From the NCBI GenBank assembly GCA_009746045.1, contig RPFO01000231.1:231501-295500 (forward strand): a stretch of DNA of 64,000 nucleotides, in the 5' to 3' direction. A program made the position numbers and the translations under genes. The notes below the pieces were generated by a model. It made no database searches. It was given only the letters and a program-made list of their open reading frames with translations, and was not told the DNA's origin. The DNA is from Mesostigma viride (taxonomy: Eukaryota; Streptophyta; Mesostigmatophyceae; Mesostigmatales; Mesostigmataceae). Below, piece after piece: positions 56,728 to 64,000 of this stretch. The first letter of the stretch is position 1; each line of letters begins with the position of its first letter.

Positions 56728-57084
56728 GTAGGGAGCCCTCTCCCTACGCACAGGGAGGAAACAAAGGAGTAGGAAACCTAATGCACCCAGCACACACCAA
56801 CACAATCAACAGGCCATCCAAGATACAAAGCACCAATAGTTCACACGGTCTCCACCACCACGCCGGGAGGTGTAGGGTTAGCCAGCACCAAGCCTGGTGG
56901 TAGGTTCCCCTAACTGGGCCTGGAACAAAGTCCTTGCCGGGGGGGACGGCACTGGGCAGGACACACAGAGCAAACAAATCAGCACCAGGGACCAGGAACG
57001 ACCAATCAACTGGCCAGAACGTGAGGGCGACTCTATATACCGGAGGGACAACACCCTCAGGTCGGGCCTAAGGCCCTCTATCTA

Positions 57085-57322
57085 ATGGCCATCCGTCTGG
57101 TAGGTACCACGGGAGGCCAGCAGGACATCCAGGTACGCCTGGTAGTGAGACACATCCTCAGCATTATCGTGCCTATCTACAGTGAGGAAAACATCGGCCC
57201 ACACGCCGTCAGGGAAAAGACCCAGGAAGGCCCAGTAGTACCTATGCTGCGTAAGAACGACCTGGCCCCGGGCCCAGTCCAGGAAACCACAGGCAAAGAG
57301 GCGTAGTGTTAATCAGCCGGCC
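57085..57322 (-). pseudogene. Element 2 extra ORF, last part
   Basis: Frame L-R-L-F-A-C-G-F-L-D-W-A-R ... Y-Y-W-A-F-L-G-L-F, stop TAG at 57085. Aromatic-rich, protein-like, no family. It continues the ORF at 59065-61181 if the 1.7-kb insert is taken out, apart from a one-base slip near 57312. Confidence 0.4.
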
Positions 57323-57340
57323 GTCCTAAATTTAGGACTT

Positions 57341-59046
57341 GGTCCTAAAAAGTCCTAAGGTCACTATAACCGAGGTACCGGGCAGGGGGGGTCACTATAT
57401 GGTCCATACCCCTAGTGGACCGTGACCTCCAAGATGTACTCTACCCGTGATACCGGTACATCGTACCCGGATTCCGTACCGGGTACCGGGTAGATGCGCG
57501 GGAATGTACGTACCTCGACCAAAAATACAGAGATTTTGGGCCAAAAAAGTGGGTGCGGGAATGATGTGCGGCGGATATGGCGACCTGACAAATATGGGCG
57601 GCATTTTCAGGTGAGCTTATCGTTTTGGGCGCCCAGTAGCAAGAACGAAAGCTTGGTACTTATGATTAAAGGGTCTGAATTTGGTTACGAAATTATTTGC
57701 GTTTGCATGTGTAGCACGGCTGCTCAACATGAGTAGGTCACAGATCGCCTGCGCCCGGACGGTCGATTTTGAGCACAAACATGTCAGTGCGTGAGGAAAC
57801 GTTGCCCGCACCAGGCCAGGCAGTTTTTGCACTTGATTTTAATCGTAGTATAGAGTTTGGAAACGGTATATCTGACAAGGGAGCGCCCGGGCCTGGGTGT
57901 TCTTGCCCGAAGTTTACTGTCGACCATTTTACAGAACGTCAAGGCTGGGTAGCGAGCGCACGTGACAGGACTTGTCTTTCGATATCTCTTGGGCCTAGAA
58001 CAATGCTCCGGCGTGTCCTACGTTACTTTCGAACCATTTTGTAAGTTTGGCTGCGTTCTTGTGCCGGTAAGCTGGCTGGCTGCGGATATCCGCGATTCTT
58101 AATGCATCCACCTGGACGTGGCGACGTAACAAGCACGTGTGTGCCGGGTTCTCTCTGTGGTTAGGTGTAAGGGGTAGCGTAGTCGTAGCAGTAAGTGCCA
58201 GCCGGCTATGTCTGAAAGACAGGACAGTTTCTGTGCATGCACGTGGCTTACGTAGTTGGTTTACGGCATGTACCTTCTATCGTCGCAATCTTCCTTGTTC
58301 GCTGCTGCTAAGTTACGCATGCTTCCCAGCTATGTTACGGTTGCGTTCATTATCAGCCATGGGCCCATTGCTTGCAGTTGTTCTAGCTGTTCTTGTGCTG
58401 CTTATATGTGATGCTTTTACAGCTCTCCCCCCCCCTAGAATGCATGCAAAGTGTGGCATGTTGGATAGTGCCCTTTAACAACTTCATCTGGCTGCTACCT
58501 GTGTAAGTTGCCATACAAATGTGGTGTCCTCTCCTTCCTGGGTGGTGGCCAGCATGCCCGTGACATTAAACAAGCTATGGTATATGCTTAGAGAGAGTTT
58601 GCCGTAAGGGGTGGGTCATGTTCAAGCCAGGCAACCTCAGCAACCATACAACCTTATATTGCATGATCTGCCCCATCTGTGACACCGTTAGGCACGCGTA
58701 TATATGCGTGCAGCCACAGCACGGTACGGCCTTGTTATACGCTGCCCCACCTCCCCAAGGCCGCGTTGGGTCCCGTGGGGCCCTGAGGATTGGATAGAAG
58801 CTAATGGGACTGTGTGGGTGGCGTGGTGATGGGTGATATACATGGTGGTCCTAAAAAGTCCTAGTTTCAATTTTGGGCCATTTTTTTCGTTCGAGGTCTG
58901 CCATGGGGCAGGGCCAGTTTTGGTACTAAACGTCGTTATTTGAACCTAGGTCTTTGATAGAAATTTAAAAACTATATTATTTCTCAGTGGCACAAATGCC
59001 AGGGTCAAATATTACTGTTTACATGCTTAAATACGCATTCCCCAGC
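57341..59046. mobile_element. 1.7-kb insert flanked by an 18-bp direct repeat
   Basis: GTCCTAAATTTAGGACTT at 57323-57340 and again at 59047-59064; the first 16 bases are a perfect palindrome. The insert splits the extra ORF of element 2. A GGTCCTAAAAAGTCCTA motif occurs at 57341 and 58851. No ORF with known domain. Either target duplication of 18 bp or palindromic ends of a DNA transposon. Confidence 0.5.
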
Positions 59047-59064
59047 GTCCTAAATTTAGGACTT

Positions 59065-61181
59065 TTTGCAGGCTTTTGGACAGTAGGAAAGGCTCTACCG
59101 CGATCAGGCAGAGAGCCCGCAGGAGCAGGCGATGGTACCGGATCCGAGGGCGCATACCCGTCGGGAAAAACAGGTCTACCAGGGGCTCCACGTTGGACGG
59201 CCACAACCGGATATGCCGAATCTCGCGGGAGCGCCACCGGCGGGCACACTGTCGCGACCCGAACGTCTCGAGGTAGTCGCTAGCCCGGGGAGGAGGATGA
59301 CCCCGAGAGTCCAAACCCTGGCCCGGGATGGGCGCTGGACGACGGGCATCCCACTCTAGGATGGGCTGAAGGACCGTGCTGTACGTGGCACCCGGCACCG
59401 CAGGAAACTCTACCGTAAGGGCATCTGAGGCCATAATGCCCAGAGGCGGAGGGTAAGCCCACTGGAACCCGCCGTAGGTGTCCAAGTCATTGTGGCGCCT
59501 AGCCCAGCGATACAGGACGCGCCGAACCAGGATCTCACCCTGGAACACCGGATCAGCTAAAATAACCATGTCGAAAGGAGGCCGATCAGTCTCAACTGGT
59601 AGGCCACGGTCCCGCGGCGCCCGACACACCTGGGAGAACCCGTAGGACATGGGCGAAATGGCAAGCTCGGCGGAGGCGCGCGGCAGGTCACACTGGCGGC
59701 AGCGAGCGCAGACATACCATACCCAAAGACAGGCGTGTCGCGCGACTCCGGAGTCGCATGCACCACAGAAGGGGCCCGATCCCGATCGCCCTCTGACAAC
59801 TCCCGAAGGGAATCGGCAGCGCGGGTGCGCGCGGGTCAGAGCCACTGGACCGAACAACCGCAGCCAAAGACCGCGGGGCCGAAGGGACAGGGGCCGACGA
59901 AGGGGTAGGAACCGGCACAGACGCAGACGGCGCCGGTACAACAGGGGGCCGCGTCGGACCCGATGCCGCAGGGGGTCGCGACGGACCCGCCTCCGCAACT
60001 GGCGCGCCGGTCTCTGGGGGCGGAGCACCACCAGGCCACATGTTGAAAATAGGGCCCGTGGGGACAGGCAATCCGGCATACGACTGGTTACCGTCCAAGC
60101 TCCAGTCAGGCACCGGGATCCTCTGCGGAGGACCGCCCTCCCAAAGCCTGGGAAGACCGCCCGGGTCGCTGAAGAAACCCCGCGAGGGCGGCGCTGACGT
60201 GGTGGGCGGCTCGGACGCGGCGGCGACGGGCGCGGCCGCTGGGACGGCGGACTCGCGCCGAGGCGCAGGTACGTCAGTAGCAGGCGCAGAGGTAGCCGAA
60301 GGCGTAGGAGCCGCAGCAACAGAGGGAACCGCAGCCGCCGAGGGCTCGCGCGGCACAGACGGACCCGTAGACGTCGAGGCGACCGAAGGGGAAGGGGGCA
60401 CAGCTGCGGCAGACACCCCACCTGGCGTGGCTGGAGCGTGCGCCTGGGCCGCCATGAAGGCCCCGAAGGCCGCCGTCAGGGACTGGATCTGCGCCTGCAT
60501 CGCAGAAACTGTCGCCGAAAGAGGATCAGGCTCACGACCAGAGCCCAAAGGGGTAGGCTCCACCGATGCGCACAGGACCGACCTCGGTGAAGACGGGACA
60601 GGGGAAGGCGCCGACACTGAAGAGGAGGACGCCGCAGGGGAGGCCGAATACTCAGGAGAATACTGTGCCTCTACCGGCGCGTCCGTAGGAGTAGGGTCGC
60701 CCAATCCTACGCCCGCTGTCTGGTCTGCTATCTCCATGAACTCTACTGCCCGTAGAAGGTCGCAGGGGTTCTCATCTATTTCCGCATCACCCTCGGCCGG
60801 AAGCCAGGGGAACACATCCCGTAGGCAGGAGCGGCCCACAGGGGTAGAAAGGTAGGAAAACACCCTGGGGCACTGGAGAACCGCAGCTATCTGTCCCAAG
60901 GCTGGACAGCTGGAGCCACATTCTAGCAAACAGTGCCCGGCATCGTCGAACCCGTGCAAAACAAGCTGGTGCGGTTCAGCAGGGGAGGGACCGTACCACG
61001 TGACCCCGAAGAGAGCCGCCCTGACTAAACCGCATGTGGGCCTGGAGGGCCGGCTGCACGACGCCACCCGGAAACTGGACCGTGACACCCAACGGCCCGG
61101 AAGGGCCTCGAAGTACAGCTCAGGGTCCGGTAGGGGCAGGGACGGCAGCGGGCTCTCAGCCGGAGGGGTAGGCTCTGACAT
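59065..61181 (-). pseudogene. Element 2 extra ORF behind the chromodomain
   Basis: ATG at 61181, 76 bases behind the pol stop. The first 150 residues are Cys/Leu-rich and globular (W-V-S-R-S-S-F-R-V, V-L-H-G-F-D-D-A-G-H-C). Then an acidic/Ser region, a Pro/Ala linker of about 180 residues, a frameshift near 59800, a Cys cluster C-G-A-C...C-A-R-C-R-Q-C and a conserved-looking C-terminal domain (P-F-D-M-V-I-L-A-D-P, R-H-N-D-L-D-T-Y-G-G-F-Q-W, L-E-T-F-G-S-R). No match to gag or env that I know. A function is unknown; an accessory nucleic-acid-binding protein would fit the Cys cluster (inference). Confidence 0.5.
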
Positions 61182-61256
61182 GACGGCTGCGGAGGGGAGG
61201 GGACAACCAACCACCCGTCGACAGCAGACATAACATAAGAGAGGAGAAGCCTACAA

Positions 61257-61900
61257 CTAGAGCTTGTGCAGGGTTTTATATTCCTGCAGCAGGCGACTAC
61301 ACCCATCTAGCTCACTCTCCGTATACCAGACCTTATCTACTTCACTACGAGCATACATCCACTTCACTTTATACTGACGCTGGGTACCGCGGCCCTTTTT
61401 GATATCTCTATGGGCCACGATGCTTTCTACTTCGTCTTCTACTTCCCCAGTGTCAGGGTTATGCTCTAAAGGGGCAGGCGCTAGCTCTCTACCAGCGAAC
61501 GTACTAGGGTGGTACAGTTTCAGCTGGCTCCTATGGAAGGTGTTTGAATGTGTCTGCCAAGAGGTAGGGATATCGACTTTATATAAGAAATTTCCTACTC
61601 TAGACAACACATGGAAGGGTCCTAAGAAGGCGGGCCTAAGTTTGACCTTAAGTTCTGCTTCAAACTTATGAGCAAAACGGCCAACACGGGGGCCTTCTAC
61701 TAATACTAGATCTCCTATTTCTATCTCAGGTGCTCTTCTATCTAAGGAGGCACGCAACCTAGCAAGGTACTTAGACTGAGCTTTTTGGTACCCTGAGATC
61801 GCGTGGTCATGAGCAGTTTTCATTCTATCTAGTAAGGACTGTACACCTTCTACAGTATCTCGGGACACATCATCCTTGTCCCGTAGAGGACTAGCTAAGA
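61257..61900 (-). pseudogene. Element 2 integrase C-terminal part and chromodomain
   Basis: S-R-D-T-V-E-G-V-Q-S-L, then G-D-L-V-L-V-E-G-P and L-R-P-A-F-L-G-P-F (GPF/Y module), F-H-R-S-Q-L-K-L-Y, and a chromodomain (V-E-S-I-V-A-H-R, Y-K-V-K-W, L-L-Q-E-Y) to the stop at 61257. Chromodomains of such elements bind histone marks and steer integration. It is joined to the integrase core by a one-base slip near 61897. Confidence 0.78.
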
Positions 61901-62930
61901 GAGAGGTAGGGTAAGGGCTGTCTACCAGTATCTAGGAAGAAGGGCGTATATCCATGCGCAGCTTGGGGACAATTGTTGAGGGAGAACTCTACCAAACATA
62001 AATAATCCTCCCAATCACTTCCCGAGCCATTAACATAGTGCCTAAGCGCTTCTTCTACTACCCTATTAAGACGCTCTACTAAATGAGAGGAGGAGGAGTG
62101 GTAGGCAGTACCGTAGGTAACCTTGGTACCGATGGCAGCGAAAAACTGCTGCCAAAAATCTGAGGTAAATAACTTATCCTTATCACTAATAAACTGCCTA
62201 CTCAAACCATGATATCTGTATACATTATTGAGGTATAGGCGTGCGCAATCACGTGCTGTGAGTTCTAAAGGACACGGCACGAGATGGCACATACGAGTAA
62301 AACGATCTATGAACACAAGGATCTGGGCATTGCCCCTATCATTCTTTCTAAAAGGTCCTACAAAATCCATCATGATAGAATCCCACGGCATGATGGGGTC
62401 AGGCAAGGTCCTAGGTTCTGCTATCTGTCCTACGTTATTGGGTTTCATCTCCTGGCAAGATTGACAAGTTCTAACATACTCATCTACATCCTTATAAAGG
62501 GAAGGCCAGTAATAAGAGCGGGCTACTAGGTCCCGTACCCGTTTACCACCCTGATGAGCAGCTAAGTCATGCAACTCAAAGAGCAAGGAGGAGCGACAGA
62601 TAGGAGGGACATACAGGCGCCATTGAGGGGGAGAATCTGCTATCTGCACATATAAAAACCCACCTACAAATTTACAAGGGTGCTTGCCTAATTGTTGGGG
62701 ATGTGCAGCAATGGCAGCTAATGCTTCCGGCTCAGTGGCCGTAAATCTACTAATAAGACGTTCAAGATCAGAGGTAGGCATCGCTACAGAGGTATCCAGA
62801 ACAGGTTTAAAGAGATCTCCTACCGCCTTGCCAAAGAGAAGGGGAGGTCCTAGAGGGACTATGTTTTCATAAGACTTTCCTGACCTAGTCGCTATATGGC
62901 TAAGCGGTATAGAAATTTTATTTTTCCCCT
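61891..62930 (-). pseudogene. Element 2 integrase core
   Basis: Zinc domain H-D-L-A-A-H...C-Q-S-C; catalytic Asp in I-M-M-D-F-V-G-P, second Asp in F-I-S-D-K-D, Glu in H-L-V-E-R-L-N-R: complete DDE set. Upstream codons 62782-62930 belong to the same frame. Inserts cDNA into the genome. Frame is lost at 61891 and at the G-run near 62930. Confidence 0.8.
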
Positions 62931-63505
62931 CCCCCCCACCGAGGCCACGGGAAGGGCCTCACACGGGAGAGAGAGTCCTACGTGAGAAAGGAGATCAGGC
63001 ATGCGAACAGCTGTATGAAAGAGGTAGGCATAGGATTCATCATCAGGTAGTTCACCATAAGGGGTTACACCCATAGTAGTAGGAACTAGAGTAGTATTGA
63101 GAACATCAAGGTCCTCGAAAAAGGAGTAATCTGCACGACGAGAGAGTGCATCTGGTACTATGTTATCTACACCCTTAACATACTGAAGTTTAAAAGGGGA
63201 AAACTGTGCTAAAAATTCCATCCAGCGCGCTTGCCGAGGGGTAAGGTTGGGTTGGGAGAGAAGATGGGTAAGGGGACGGTGATCCGTTTGGATAACTAAC
63301 CTATAAGGATCTAGCTCACAGGGTTCATTCAGGCAGACATCAAATTGAGCACCTTTAAGAAAGTGCTGCCACGCGTGGCAACAATACACCACCGCTAAGA
63401 GTTCCTGCTGGTGTACGGGATAGTTACGCTCCGCAGGGAGCATTGTCCTAGAGATATACTCAATTGGCTGTAAGCCCTGACCCTGATCCTGGAGAAGGAC
63501 GCCCC
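62931..63505 (-). pseudogene. Element 2 RNase H
   Basis: H-Q-Q-E-L-L-A-V-V-Y-C-C-H (Glu ligand) and I-Q-T-D-H-R-P-L-T-H-L (Asp), with Y-V-K-G-V-D-N and D-A-L-S-R-R: typical Ty3 RNase H and tether. Continues RT after a one-base deletion near 63502 and ends in frame at a C/G homopolymer near 62930. Confidence 0.78.
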
Positions 63506-64000
63506 TATAGCTACCTTACTAGCATCTGTAGCCACAACAAAGGGTTTAGTAGTATCCGGTAGGATGAGTACAGGAGGGGAAAGGAGTAGGGATTTTAGAC
63601 ACTGAAAAGCCGACTGACATTCACTACTCCAAACAAAGGGGATATCCTTCTTTAATAAATGATTAATAGGGGCTGCTATAGTTGCGAAACGCGGGATAAA
63701 ACGCCTATAGTAAGAAGCAATTCCTAGAAAACTACGTACACCTTTAACGTCGGTAGGAGTAGGCCATTCCTGAATTGACTTAGTTTTATCCGGGTCGGTA
63801 GCGACCCCGGCATCTGACAGAACGTGCCCTAAAAATGGGACACTCCTACCCGAACGAACTTTAGCACGGCGCGCCCACAAAGAATTTTCAGCCATTATTT
63901 CTAATACTTTCTTTAAATCACGTAGGTGCGTTTCAAAATCAGGAGAGTAAATAAGAATATCATCTAAGTAAGCTTGAGCACAAGAACGGTCATGCTCAGA
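63503..64000 (-). pseudogene. Element 2 reverse transcriptase, C-terminal part
   Basis: Catalytic Y-L-D-D-I-L-I-Y-S at 63970-63940, then V-P-F-L-G-H-V-L-S, S-F-L-G-I-A-S-Y-Y-R-R-F-I and the start of RNase H with D-A-S-K-V-A-I-G. The rest of pol and gag lie past the window end. Frameshift near 63502; otherwise well conserved. Confidence 0.8.

Noticed and set aside
56744-56977. Minus frame with a hydrophobic stretch (L-L-V-L-C-I-L-D-G-L-L-I-V-L-V), possible envelope tail
   Set aside because: Lies between the extra ORF stop and the polypurine tract, no ATG, no partner domain; probably chance.
60040-60855. 271-codon plus-strand Gly/Ala-rich frame
   Set aside because: Antisense to the Pro/Ala linker of the element 2 extra ORF.

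Overview
The window looks like nuclear DNA of a green alga (Chlorophyta, volvocalean-like). Exons are GC-rich with GT/AG introns of 0.7-4.4 kb. There is a membrane class I cyclic-nucleotide phosphodiesterase, and very long simple repeats (GA, GGGT, GAGT, GACT, GGA) sit in introns. Most of the rest is nested retrotransposons. I cannot name the species from sequence alone, and I see no rRNA, tRNA gene, CRISPR array or bacterial operon.

Layout: (1) 1-6492, the 3' part of an unrecognised plus-strand gene (5 exons, all phase 0, alpha-helical N-terminal half). (2) 6.5-8.6 kb, non-coding, possibly a TTAA-bounded DNA element. (3) 8.8-16.8 kb, a graveyard of LINE pieces: family A (YADD-type RT, TTAAT tail), family B, and two ORF1-only elements that carry an L1-like RRM ORF1 but no RT. 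(4) 17.0-27.0 kb, a cluster of one LINE family (here LINE-R). One near full-length copy on the minus strand encodes PHD finger, RING finger, two C2H2-like fingers, reverse transcriptase, zinc cluster and restriction-like endonuclease. It is itself broken by a solo LTR with a 5-bp target duplication exactly inside the PHD finger, and by a 941-bp element built from three 152-bp palindromes. (5) 27-32 kb, more LINE-A/B pieces and a second solo LTR. (6) 33.4-34.7 kb, a 31-copy 42-bp minisatellite. (7) 35.5-51.7 kb, the phosphodiesterase gene (minus strand, 10 exons mapped, 1135 codons, last exon unresolved). Its introns hold the huge microsatellites and a 1.7-kb piggyBac-like element. (8) 52-64 kb, two Ty3/gypsy elements. 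A plus-strand one has a small viroplasmin/RNase H1 N-domain ORF ahead of gag. A minus-strand chromovirus (RT-RNase H-integrase-chromodomain) is inserted right behind that gag; it has a 444-bp 3' LTR, a polypurine tract and a long extra ORF downstream of the chromodomain.

How it fits together: the two host genes are probably unrelated. The phosphodiesterase would couple an outside ligand (sensor between two membrane helices) to breakdown of cAMP/cGMP inside. Everything else is mobile DNA whose nesting gives relative ages: solo LTR and palindromic element are younger than LINE-R, LINE-A is younger than solo LTR copy 2, and the chromovirus is younger than the viroplasmin-gag element.

The best candidates for undescribed biology are the PHD-RING-C2H2-RT-endonuclease LINE, the triple-palindrome element, the conserved pairing-supported 3' hairpins shared by several LINE families, the viroplasmin ORF placed before gag, and the post-chromodomain ORF of the chromovirus. 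Many ORFs carry single-base frameshifts, some at homopolymers, so decay and assembly error cannot always be told apart.
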